Source: Betaproteobacteria bacterium
GTDB taxonomy: Bacteria; Pseudomonadota; Gammaproteobacteria; Burkholderiales; SG8-41
Direction of reading: 5' to 3'
NCBI GenBank assembly: GCA_021732805.1
Contig: JAKFUJ010000033.1
Coordinates: 1 to 6,177, forward strand
DNA length: 6,177 nt
Numbering within the stretch: position 1 is the first letter of the stretch; every line of letters begins with the position of its first letter. Positions 1-5,579 of the stretch are shown in pieces. The position numbers and the translations under genes are program-made. The notes beneath the pieces are model-generated. The model did not search any database. It saw only the letters and a list, made by a program, of their open reading frames with translations, and was not told where the DNA came from.

Positions 1-1195
1 CTACCAGACCGACCGCGAGCACGATGCCGAGCAGCGTCAGCACATTGATCGAGAAACCCATGATCCAGATCAGGAAAAAGGCGCCGACCAGCGATACCGG
101 GATGGTCACAAAAGGAATCAGCGTCGCCCGCGCCGAGCGCAGGAACAGGAAAATGACCAGCACCACCAGCACCAGCGCCTCGGCCATGACTTCGTACACC
201 GAATTGATCGACTCTTCGATGAATACCGAGGTATCGAACGCGACGGCAATCTGCATGCCGGGCGGCAACGCCGCGGCGATTTTGGGCACTTCGGCCTTGA
301 CCGCCTGCGCCACCGCCAGCGTGTTCGCAGTCGATTGTTTGACGATGCCCAAACCGACCGCGGGTATGCCGTTGACACGCAGGATATTGCGGTCATCAGC
401 GGCCCCCAGTTCGGCGCGGCCGACATCACTCAGGCGCACCGGGTAACCCTTCACTTCGCGGACGATCAACTGGTTGAACTGCTCCGGCGTGCGCAGATCG
501 GTTTCCGACAGCACCGTGAATTCACGCTGGCTGCTTTCGATGCGCCCGGAGGGCACTTCGATGTTCTGCCGGCGCAGCGCGTCCTCGACATCCTGCGGCG
601 TCAGCGCATAGGCCGCGAGCCGTTCACGATCGAGCCAGATGCGCATCGCGTAGCGGCGTTCGCCGCCGATGATCACCGACGACACGCCGGACAATGTTTT
701 CAGGCGATCCGCCACATAACGATCGGCGTAATCAGAGATTTCCAGCGCGGCATGCCGATCGGAAAACAGCCGCAGCCACATGATGGCCTGGGCGTCAGCC
801 TCGACCTTGGCGATAACCGGCTCCTTGACGTCCGTGGGCAGGCGCTCGCGCGCGCGCGCGACACGATCGCGCACATCGTTGGCGGCAAGGTCCGGATCAC
901 GGTCATTGGTGAACTCGACGGTGATCTGGCTGACTTCCTCGCGACTGACCGACTTCAGCGTTTTCACGCCCTCGATGCCGGAAATGCTGTCTTCCAGCGG
1001 CTGCGTCACCTGCGATTCAATGACCTGCGGGCTGGCCCCGGTGTATACCGTCCGCACCGACACTACCGGGGAGTCGATTTTCGGATATTCGCGCACCGTC
1101 AGCCGGTCAAAGGAAATGATGCCGATGAGGATGATCAGCAGGCTCATCACCGTGGCCAGCACGGGACGTTTGACGGAAATTTCAGGCAGGAACAT
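1..1195 (-). CDS. RND multidrug efflux permease (AcrB/MexB-like, HAE1 type), N-terminal part, cut by window edge
   Basis: Inner-membrane pump subunit of a tripartite RND efflux system, driven by proton motive force and exporting drugs or other amphiphiles from the periplasm or membrane. The frame is open from the ATG at 1193-1195 to the window edge, giving 398 codons of a family that is usually about 1,020-1,050 residues. The N-terminus MFLPEISVKRPVLATV is typical of the family. TM1 lies at about residues 12-29, followed by REYPKIDSPVVSV and the periplasmic porter modules PN1/PN2 (about 40-335, with the conserved stretches GIEGV and ANDVRDRVARARERLP). TM2 is at about 337-354, TM3 at about 361-379, and TM4 starts at about 384. 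The sequence ends in LGIVLAVGLV, exactly where the proton-relay Asp-Asp pair would follow outside the window. It lies downstream of its adaptor gene, the usual order. An AGGGG Shine-Dalgarno sequence sits 8 nt before the start. Substrate and specific orthologue cannot be judged from this half. Confidence 0.96.
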   Translation of the reverse strand, partial: MFLPEISVKRPVLATVMSLLIILIGIISFDRLTVREYPKIDSPVVSVRTVYTGASPQVIESQVTQPLEDSISGIEGVKTLKSVSREEVSQITVEFTNDRDPDLAANDVRDRVARARERLPTDVKEPVIAKVEADAQAIMWLRLFSDRHAALEISDYADRYVADRLKTLSGVSSVIIGGERRYAMRIWLDRERLAAYALTPQDVEDALRRQNIEVPSGRIESSQREFTVLSETDLRTPEQFNQLIVREVKGYPVRLSDVGRAELGAADDRNILRVNGIPAVGLGIVKQSTANTLAVAQAVKAEVPKIAAALPPGMQIAVAFDTSVFIEESINSVYEVMAEALVLVVLVIFLFLRSARATLIPFVTIPVSLVGAFFLIWIMGFSINVLTLLGIVLAVGLV

Positions 1196-1202
1196 GACTA
1201 AT

Positions 1203-1389
1203 GCCCCTGACAAAATGAAAATCTTCCCTCATCCCCACCCTTCTGCTTCGCTCCCAGTGTTCCCTGGTCCCGGAGGGAGAAGGGCTTTTCATCCCTCTCC
1301 CTCCGGGACAAGGGAACACTTGAAGCGGAGCAGAGGGACCGAGGGTGAGGGGTATTTTTGTCCGGCCCAAGAGTCATTTTGTTAGGTGC
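1203..1389. repeat. Nested long inverted repeat filling the adaptor-permease intergenic region (MITE/REP-like)
   Basis: Two sets of inverted arms are stacked. The outer arms are 1203-1218 and 1374-1389: CCTGACAAAATGA against TCATTTTGTTAGG, 14 of 16 positions complementary over the full arms. The inner arms are about 1226-1284 and 1293-1351, imperfect with a few mismatches and one-base indels, and separated by an 8-nt loop (1285-1292). The inner arms carry CCCTCCGGGA, AGGGAACACT and AGCGGAGCAG-type blocks. The element occupies almost all of the 198 nt between the genes, ending 4 nt from the adaptor stop and 7 nt from the permease start. GC-rich repeats built on CCCTC/CCGGGA/GAGGG blocks recur between genes in many proteobacteria, so this may be a non-autonomous mobile repeat. 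It may also act as an mRNA-stabilising or attenuating stem. No transposase is encoded. Confidence 0.8.
1204..1208 (-). promoter_or_regulatory. Ribosome binding site of the RND permease, buried in an inverted-repeat arm
   Basis: On the minus strand AGGGG occurs 8 nt upstream of the permease ATG, a good Shine-Dalgarno position. All five bases lie inside the 3' arm (1203-1218) of the outer intergenic stem, and four of them would be paired with the arm at 1374-1389. Access to this site may therefore depend on whether that stem is open. The motif and pairing are seen; the regulatory effect is inferred. Confidence 0.6.
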
Positions 1390-1393
1390 TCTA

Positions 1394-2479
1394 CTAAGGC
1401 TTCGCCGCCGCCGGCTTCTCCGCCATCACGGTGACCGCTGCGCCGTCCTGCAGTTTCAACTGACCATCGGCAACGATGCTCTGACCCTCTTCCAGCCCGG
1501 AGACGATTTCAACTTCACCGGGGCGGCGCAGGCCCATCTGCACCCTGGTCAGCACGGCCCTGCCGTCGATGATGCGAAACACAAAACGATCAGCGCCCCG
1601 CGGCACCAGCGCCTGCTCCGGTACCAGCAGTGCGTTGTTGCGCTGCTCCAGCACCAGGTTCACCCGCGCGAACATACCCGGCTTCAGGCGCACGCCCGGA
1701 TTGGGCAGCCGCGCGCGGATCAACACGGTGCGCGTCGCTTCATCGACCGAGGGCTCGATGGCGTAAATTACGCCGGCGAAGGTTTCGGCGGGATAGGCAT
1801 CGACATTGACCGCCAGCGCCTGGCCGACACGGATCTTGCTCAGGTACAGTTCAGGCACACGGAAATCGATTTTCAGCACGCCGATGCCTTCCAGCCGCGC
1901 CACATCCTGCCCCGCCTTGGCATAGGCGCCGGGACTGACCTGGCGCAAACCGGTCACACCCTCGAAGGGCGCGCGCACCACGTTTTTCGCCAGCTTGGCC
2001 TTGATCTCGGATTCACGCGCATTGCTCTGGTTGACGGTCTCACGGGCGTCATCCAGTGCCTGGGCGCTGATGAATTTTTTCTCGTGTAATTCCTCGGTGC
2101 GTTTCAGCCGGCTGCGGTTGAGGTTGGCGGCGGCCACCGCCGAGGCGAGCTGCGCCTCCACCTCGGATGCATCCAGCGACACCAGCTTGTCGCCCCTGCG
2201 CACCACCTGGCCTTCCTGGAAATGGATGGCCTCGATGCGGCCGTCGATTTCCGGGCGGATCATCACCGCCTCGTTGGCGAGCAGGGTGCCCACCGCACTG
2301 ACCGTGTCGGTCACCGTGTCCTTGCGCACCTGCGCCGCCTTCACCGGCAGCGCGCGCGCCGGGCCGGCAGCCGCGGGTTTTGCCGCGGGCGGGAGCTGTG
2401 GTTTGGAAAAATGCCGCCAGGCGAGGCCGGCTGCGACCAGCAATACGACCGCAAGCGCAAGATAAACAATGCGTTTCAT
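1394..2479 (-). CDS. RND efflux periplasmic adaptor subunit (HlyD/AcrA/MexH-like membrane fusion protein)
   Basis: A 361-residue adaptor that bridges the RND permease to an outer-membrane channel in the periplasm. Residues 4-21 form an N-terminal hydrophobic anchor with no lipobox cysteine, so it is probably membrane-anchored or secreted rather than a lipoprotein. A Pro/Ala-rich linker (27-45) follows. The first lipoyl half is at about 72-103 (IRPEIDGRIEAIHFQEGQVV, then RRGDKLVSLD). An alpha-helical hairpin spans about 104-165. The second lipoyl half begins at VRAPFEGVTGL and includes SPGAYAKAGQDV. The beta-barrel (about 200-277) and membrane-proximal domain (about 280-355, LVPEQALVPRG) complete the fold. 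The IRPEIDGRI signature resembles the MexH branch of adaptors. No convincing Shine-Dalgarno precedes the ATG at 2477-2479, but the MKRIVYLALAVVLL start makes it the likely one. The stop TAG is followed in frame by a second TAG and, two codons later, TAA. Confidence 0.95.
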   Translation of the reverse strand: MKRIVYLALAVVLLVAAGLAWRHFSKPQLPPAAKPAAAGPARALPVKAAQVRKDTVTDTVSAVGTLLANEAVMIRPEIDGRIEAIHFQEGQVVRRGDKLVSLDASEVEAQLASAVAAANLNRSRLKRTEELHEKKFISAQALDDARETVNQSNARESEIKAKLAKNVVRAPFEGVTGLRQVSPGAYAKAGQDVARLEGIGVLKIDFRVPELYLSKIRVGQALAVNVDAYPAETFAGVIYAIEPSVDEATRTVLIRARLPNPGVRLKPGMFARVNLVLEQRNNALLVPEQALVPRGADRFVFRIIDGRAVLTRVQMGLRRPGEVEIVSGLEEGQSIVADGQLKLQDGAAVTVMAEKPAAAKP

Positions 2480-2536
2480 GTCTATGGAAGAGTGATTTCG
2501 GGCAACCCGGGAGTTCAGACAGCAGAAGGAGCCCGA

Positions 2537-2566
2537 AGTTTACCGCGACTGAATACGCCTTGTCAG
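2537..2566 (-). promoter_or_regulatory. Candidate sigma70 promoter for the adaptor-permease operon
   Basis: On the minus strand a CTGACA box (2561-2566, 5 of 6 to TTGACA) is followed after 18 nt by TAAACT (2537-2542, 4 of 6 to TATAAT). It sits 58 nt upstream of the adaptor ATG, just after the hydrolase stop codon. The leader also contains a short CGGG-CAA-CCCG hairpin (2499-2509) without a T-run. This is a consensus match only. Read-through from the hydrolase gene across the 93-nt gap is the alternative. Confidence 0.3.
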
Positions 2567-2572
2567 AGCGAA

Positions 2573-3736
2573 TCAGGCTGGCAGGTTGGCGGCGATCCAG
2601 TCCGCGACAAAATCAACGCCCGCCTGCCGGTTATCGACATGGGCATGTTCGGCGCCGCCGTCGTCCGCGGTAAACACGCGCAGCGTCTTGCGCCTGGAGC
2701 CGATGGCGTTATACAGCTTCTGCGCATTTTCCGCCGGCACCACGCGATCGTTGGCGCCATGCGTGACCAGAAACGGCATGGTGATCTGGTGTGCGACGTC
2801 CTTCAGCGTAAAACGTCTGGCGATTTCGATGCCGGCATCGGCATCCGCTGCACCAACCACCCACTGGAACTGAAAATTCGACTGCGCAACCTTGGTGCCT
2901 TCCGCCTGCGCTTTTTCCTTGATGCGCAACTGCCATGCCGCCAGGTCCCAGTGCAATGCGGTCATCGCCACGCCGGCCGCATAGCGTTGTTCGAACGCTG
3001 CAATGCGCCCCGAGTAATAACCGCCAAAACTGTAGCCCATGATCACCACCCGCGCCGGATCGACATCGGCGCGTTGCGCCACATAGTCATAAGCCGCCGT
3101 GCCCGGCACCTCGTAATCGTAACGGCTGGGCATGCCGCGGAAACGCAGCGTCTCGCCCTGCCCGGGGCCGTCGATCGCCAGCGTGTGCATGCCGCGCTTC
3201 GCGAACTCAAGGCCGGCGAAGATCACGCTCATCTCCTTGCAGTTGTCCATGCCGTTGAATATCACCACGGTCGGCGCGCGCACCGATACCCCGGGCGCTT
3301 TCATGAACAGCGCCGGCAGCGTGGTTTTTTCATACGGCACTTCAACAAATTCGAGATTGGAATGGCTGCGGCTCAGCCCCGCCTGGAAACAGCGGTAGGC
3401 TTTGCGTCCGACTGCCGCCTTGGCCTCGCCCGGCGCAATGAAGCGCTCGCCGGTGTAGTAATAGTTGCCGGCACGCATATAGTAATTGCCTGCCGTGCGG
3501 TCATGGCCGCGGGCCGCTGCGTCATCCGCGGTTTTTTCGATCTGCGCCGCCATCGCGCACCATTCTTCCTGCCACGCCTGCGCTTCGCCCTGCCGCGTTT
3601 TCAGGCGCTCGGCGATGCGGTCGATTTCATCCATCGCCACCACGCCATAGGGCGCCATCCCCTTGCACGCCAGCGCAGCGTTGGACCACAAAAAATTGCC
3701 GGGAAAATGATCAATCCAGAAACCGCGCGTCGCCAT
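2573..3736 (-). CDS. Alpha/beta hydrolase, FrsA / 2,6-dihydroxypseudooxynicotine hydrolase-like
   Basis: A 387-residue, probably cytoplasmic serine-type hydrolase. No signal peptide is seen. Residues 1 to about 125 form a helical N-terminal domain (MATRGFWIDHFPGNF, KGMAPYG), and the catalytic alpha/beta domain follows. Landmarks are the oxyanion region VIFNGMDNCKE (158-168), the IDGPGQGET turn (188-196), the nucleophile elbow GYSFGGY with Ser236, the acid in THGANDRVVP (Asp330), and His364 in GGAEHAHVDN. The triad is therefore complete. Architecture and the GGAEH motif match the family of 2,6-dihydroxypseudooxynicotine hydrolase and related FrsA/EstB-like esterases, which cleave C-C or ester bonds; the actual substrate is unknown. 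I chose the ATG at 3734-3736 because AGGAG lies 5 nt upstream and MATRGFW looks like the family start. The frame stays open upstream to 3871, but with no ribosome site. It diverges from the solute-binding protein gene and precedes the efflux genes on the same strand. Confidence 0.9.
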   Translation of the reverse strand: MATRGFWIDHFPGNFLWSNAALACKGMAPYGVVAMDEIDRIAERLKTRQGEAQAWQEEWCAMAAQIEKTADDAAARGHDRTAGNYYMRAGNYYYTGERFIAPGEAKAAVGRKAYRCFQAGLSRSHSNLEFVEVPYEKTTLPALFMKAPGVSVRAPTVVIFNGMDNCKEMSVIFAGLEFAKRGMHTLAIDGPGQGETLRFRGMPSRYDYEVPGTAAYDYVAQRADVDPARVVIMGYSFGGYYSGRIAAFEQRYAAGVAMTALHWDLAAWQLRIKEKAQAEGTKVAQSNFQFQWVVGAADADAGIEIARRFTLKDVAHQITMPFLVTHGANDRVVPAENAQKLYNAIGSRRKTLRVFTADDGGAEHAHVDNRQAGVDFVADWIAANLPA

Positions 3737-3741
3737 CAAAA

Positions 3742-3746
3742 CTCCT
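3742..3746 (-). promoter_or_regulatory. Ribosome binding site fixing the hydrolase start
   Basis: AGGAG on the minus strand, 5 nt before the ATG at 3734-3736. The two in-frame ATGs further upstream (3764-3766 and 3869-3871) lack such a site, which removes 45 residues from the longest possible reading. Confidence 0.75.
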
Positions 3747-3772
3747 GTCGGGATTTTGCCGCGCATCGTTTT

Positions 3773-3785
3773 AATAATAATTATT
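3773..3785. promoter_or_regulatory. AT-rich palindromic patch, candidate -10 region for the hydrolase gene
   Basis: AATAATTATT (3776-3785) is a perfect 10-bp palindrome in an otherwise GC-rich region. On the minus strand it offers overlapping -10-like hexamers such as TATTAT (3774-3779), 37 nt ahead of the hydrolase ATG. No good -35 box is spaced correctly, so the assignment is tentative; a binding site for a regulator is equally possible. Confidence 0.3.
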
Positions 3786-3803
3786 GAGCGCAGAGCCGTT
3801 GCA

Positions 3804-3827
3804 GTTTGACAGAAGGTTTGACACAAA
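3804..3827 (+). promoter_or_regulatory. Tandem 12-bp repeat with two TTTGACA motifs upstream of the solute-binding protein gene
   Basis: GTTTGACAGAAG is directly followed by GTTTGACACAAA. This puts two TTGACA -35 consensus boxes (3806-3811 and 3818-3823) exactly 12 bp apart, and a third TTGAC lies at 3850-3854. No strong -10 stands 16-18 nt downstream of either box (AAACAT at 3841-3846 is the nearest), so these may be -35 elements of a weak or activator-dependent promoter, or repeated regulator half-sites. Confidence 0.35.
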
Positions 3828-3884
3828 GACAAGAGAATGAAAACATGGGTTGACGACGCTAGCCATAACAATCAACCGTGCCGG

Positions 3885-3889
3885 GGGAG
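3885..3889 (+). promoter_or_regulatory. Ribosome binding site fixing the GTG start of the solute-binding protein
   Basis: GGGAG, within GGGGGAGA (3883-3890), lies 6 nt before the GTG at 3896-3898. An in-frame GTG at 3878 comes before this site, has none of its own, and would add six residues in front of a clean signal peptide. Confidence 0.7.
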
Positions 3890-3895
3890 ATCAAC

Positions 3896-4861
3896 GTGCT
3901 TCGCTCAATCACTATCGGTGCCGCACTGTTCGCGGTGATCAGCAGCACTTTCGCGCAAAGTTATCCGGCAAAACCAATCCGCATGATGGTGCCGTTCGCA
4001 CCCGGCGGCAACGTTGACATCACCGCGCGCACCATCGCACCGGGGCTTTCTGAACTGCTGGGGCAGCAGGTGCTGGTCGACAATCGTCCCGGCGGCGCCG
4101 GCGGATCCATCGGCACCACAGCCGTGGTACGCGCCGCACCGGATGGTTACACCCTGATGGTGGCGTCGAGCAGCGTGATGACCAACGGCCCTGCGCTGTA
4201 CCCCAACCTGCCGTACGACATCGTGCGCGATCTGGCGCCGGTGGGCCGTATCGCTGTGGTGCCGCTGGCGCTGGTGGTGCATCCCTCGTTGCCTGTGCGC
4301 ACCACCAAAGAACTGATTGCAGTCGCCAAATCCCAAGGTGGCAATCTGCTGATGGGCAACGCCGGAGTGGGCACCACCAATCACCTGATCGCCGAATTGT
4401 TCATGATCCGCACCGGCACCAAAATGAATTTGATTCCTTATAAAGGCAGCGGCCCCGCACTGAGCGACCTGGTTGCCGGTCACATCTTTGCCCACGTCGA
4501 TCAGATTTCCTCGGCACTGCCTTTCATCAAAGGCCAGCGCATTCGCGCCATCGCGGTCACCACCGCAAAACGCGCCGCAGCGGTGCCGGAGGTACCGACG
4601 CTGGCTGAATCCGGCGTGCCCGGTTTCGACGCCAGCACCGTAACCGGCATCCTCGCGCCGGCTGCAACGCCCAAGGACATCATCGCGCAACTGGACAGCG
4701 CATTGCAGAAAGTGCTCGCCACACCCGCGGTACGTGAACGCTTCACCACCCTTGGCGCTGAAGTACAGCCGGGCAGCAGCGCTGAGCTCGGGAAATTCAT
4801 CCGTGAAGATCTGGCGCAATGGGTCAAAGTGGTCAAACAGGCCGGCATCAAGGTGCAATAA
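3896..4861 (+). CDS. Bug/TctC-family tripartite tricarboxylate transporter substrate-binding protein
   Basis: A 321-residue periplasmic solute receptor of the Bug (TctC, PF03401) family, which binds carboxylates and other small organic acids or amides and either hands them to a TctAB-type membrane pair or acts as an orphan sensor. The start is GTG with a strong ribosome site. The signal peptide MLRSITIGAALFAVISSTFA is followed by mature QSYPAKPIRM. Family landmarks are VPFAPGGNVDITAR (32-45), VDNRPGGAGGSIG (61-73), APDGYTL (81-87), an IPYKGSGPAL loop (180-189), DLVAGHI (191-197), VPTLAESGVPGF (233-244) and a C-terminal helix LAQWVKVVKQAGIKV. The length is normal for the family. No TctA or TctB gene lies within the window, so it looks like one of the orphan Bug proteins common in Burkholderiales. 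It is transcribed away from the hydrolase across a 159-bp gap, which may mean a shared regulator and related substrates. The ligand cannot be predicted. Confidence 0.95.
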   Translation: MLRSITIGAALFAVISSTFAQSYPAKPIRMMVPFAPGGNVDITARTIAPGLSELLGQQVLVDNRPGGAGGSIGTTAVVRAAPDGYTLMVASSSVMTNGPALYPNLPYDIVRDLAPVGRIAVVPLALVVHPSLPVRTTKELIAVAKSQGGNLLMGNAGVGTTNHLIAELFMIRTGTKMNLIPYKGSGPALSDLVAGHIFAHVDQISSALPFIKGQRIRAIAVTTAKRAAAVPEVPTLAESGVPGFDASTVTGILAPAATPKDIIAQLDSALQKVLATPAVRERFTTLGAEVQPGSSAELGKFIREDLAQWVKVVKQAGIKVQ

Positions 4862-4928
4862 GCCGGTGTCCGTCTGATTCGGGCTGTTATTGCGTTAAAT
4901 TCACTAACTAATTGATTTTATTGATATT

Positions 4929-5303
4929 TTATTGCTGTTGCTGCGCCTGCTGGTCAGCGATATCACGACGCACCTGATCCATGTCCAGCGCCCGCGCCTG
5001 GGTCAGCACGCTGTCCAGACCCGACGCCGGCAATGCCCCTGACTGCATGAACACGATCACTTCCTCGCGGAACAACATGATCGTCGGTATCGAACGGATG
5101 CCGAAATGCGCGGACAAGCCCTGCTCGTCATCGGAGTTCACTTTGGCGAACACCACATCGGGATTTTTTTCCGCGGCCGCCTCGAACACCGGCGCAAAAC
5201 TCTTGCAGGGACCGCACCACGGCGCCCAGAAATCAACGATCACCATTTTGTTGCCGGTGACTGTGCTCTCGAAATTATGTTGCGTCAGTTCCTGGACGGC
5301 CAT
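4929..5303 (-). CDS. Thioredoxin family protein, single domain with Gln-rich C-terminal tail
   Basis: A 124-residue cytoplasmic thiol-disulfide oxidoreductase with the full thioredoxin pattern. Asp24 matches the buried Asp of E. coli TrxA, and the active site is WCGPCK (Cys30, Cys33). The conserved SIPTIMLF follows with cis-Pro73, then the turn SGALP (88-92). There is no signal peptide, and no N-terminal zinc-finger cysteines of the Trx2/TrxC type. Canonical thioredoxin is about 105-110 residues; here roughly 15-20 residues extend the C-terminus and end in QQAQQQQ. The ATG at 5301-5303 has AGGAG 7 nt upstream. The gene converges on the solute-binding protein gene with a 67-bp AT-rich gap in which I see no clear terminator hairpin. 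It could be the housekeeping thioredoxin or an accessory paralogue; this cannot be decided here. Confidence 0.95.
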   Translation of the reverse strand: MAVQELTQHNFESTVTGNKMVIVDFWAPWCGPCKSFAPVFEAAAEKNPDVVFAKVNSDDEQGLSAHFGIRSIPTIMLFREEVIVFMQSGALPASGLDSVLTQARALDMDQVRRDIADQQAQQQQ

Positions 5304-5391
5304 GTTTCAGCTCCTGTAAAGAGAGTCTGTTGCGGCTCCTGGCTGACTCCCGATATGCGCTGCCCGCATCATGCGACGCGCACCGCCAGTA

Positions 5392-5411
5392 TATTCCGCC
5401 GTATTCCGCCA
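5392..5411 (+). repeat. Two-copy 10-bp tandem repeat
   Basis: TATTCCGCCG (5392-5401) is directly followed by TATTCCGCCA (5402-5411), 9 of 10 identical. A period of about one helical turn would put both copies on the same DNA face, but two copies alone are weak evidence for a binding site. Confidence 0.5.
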
Positions 5412-5444
5412 CGCATCCTGCCGGATTGACGGAATTCCTTTTGC

Positions 5445-5456
5445 CAGCCCGGGCTG
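5445..5456. repeat. Perfect 12-bp palindrome CAGCCCGGGCTG
   Basis: Exact dyad symmetry over 12 bp with a CCCGGG core. A second 12-bp palindrome with the same core follows 55 bp further on. Possible operator or short GC-rich hairpin; there is no T-run after it, so it is not an intrinsic terminator. Confidence 0.5.
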
Positions 5457-5499
5457 CCTGCAGCCGCCGGCTCGACCATTTTGCCTCTGTCAGCCGCCC

Positions 5500-5511
5500 T
5501 ATCCCGGGATA
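5500..5511. repeat. Perfect 12-bp palindrome TATCCCGGGATA
   Basis: Exact dyad symmetry over 12 bp, sharing the CCCGGG core of the palindrome at 5445-5456 but with different flanks. Its right edge overlaps GATAAT (5508-5513), a 5-of-6 match to a plus-strand -10 box that lacks a well-spaced -35. Confidence 0.5.
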
Positions 5512-5534
5512 ATCAAAGAATCCCTACAGGTAAT

Positions 5535-5552
5535 TGTCAGGATTTCCCGACA
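5535..5552. promoter_or_regulatory. 18-bp imperfect dyad, candidate activator site upstream of the SCPU gene
   Basis: TGTCAGGA-TT-TCCCGACA: the 8-nt arms match at 7 of 8 positions. The centre (5543.5) lies about 42 bp before the start point predicted from the extended -10 at 5571-5579, the place where class II activators bind. The GACA end also opens a second inverted pair, GACAGCG (5549-5555) with CGCTGTC (5582-5588), which flanks the -10 element. No known regulator consensus is matched. Confidence 0.35.
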
Positions 5553-5570
5553 GCGGGTGCCGTTCCTTGC

Positions 5571-5579
5571 TGTTTTAAT
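5571..5579 (+). promoter_or_regulatory. Candidate extended -10 promoter for the SCPU gene
   Basis: TGTTTTAAT contains the TG-n extension followed by TTTAAT, 5 of 6 to TATAAT. No acceptable -35 box stands 16-18 nt upstream, which fits an extended -10 or an activator-dependent promoter. The predicted leader before the ATG at 5685 would be about 100 nt. Confidence 0.35.

Noticed and set aside
335..1201. 288-codon open frame on the plus strand
   Set aside because: It lies antisense to the RND permease, whose translation matches the family throughout; the plus frame is rich in Arg, His and Asp and shows no family motif.
2222..3787. 521-codon open frame on the plus strand
   Set aside because: It spans the antisense of two well-supported genes (adaptor and hydrolase) and the gap between them; it has shadow-like composition (very high His and Arg) and no recognisable domain.
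3737..3871. Longer hydrolase start adding 45 residues
   Set aside because: No ribosome site precedes the upstream ATGs, the extension crosses the AT-rich promoter-like patch, and AGGAG sits properly before the ATG at 3734-3736.
3848..3877. GGTTGA / TCAACC inverted pair upstream of the solute-binding protein start
   Set aside because: Only 6-bp arms with an 18-nt spacer; too weak to separate from chance or to assign to a LysR-type site.
3905..4858. 317-codon open frame on the minus strand
   Set aside because: Antisense shadow of the solute-binding protein gene, which has a signal peptide, ribosome site and family motifs in the plus frame.
4862..4928. Bidirectional terminator between the solute-binding protein and thioredoxin genes
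   Set aside because: The gap is AT-rich with T-runs, but I could find no GC-rich stem directly before a T-run on either strand.
5355..5375. ATGCG / CGCAT short hairpin upstream of thioredoxin
   Set aside because: 5-bp arms with no T-run and no further symmetry; expected by chance in GC-rich DNA.
5555..5572. Sigma54-type -24/-12 promoter
   Set aside because: GGTGCC and TTGC elements are present, but the distance between the GG and GC dinucleotides is 11 nt instead of the required 10.
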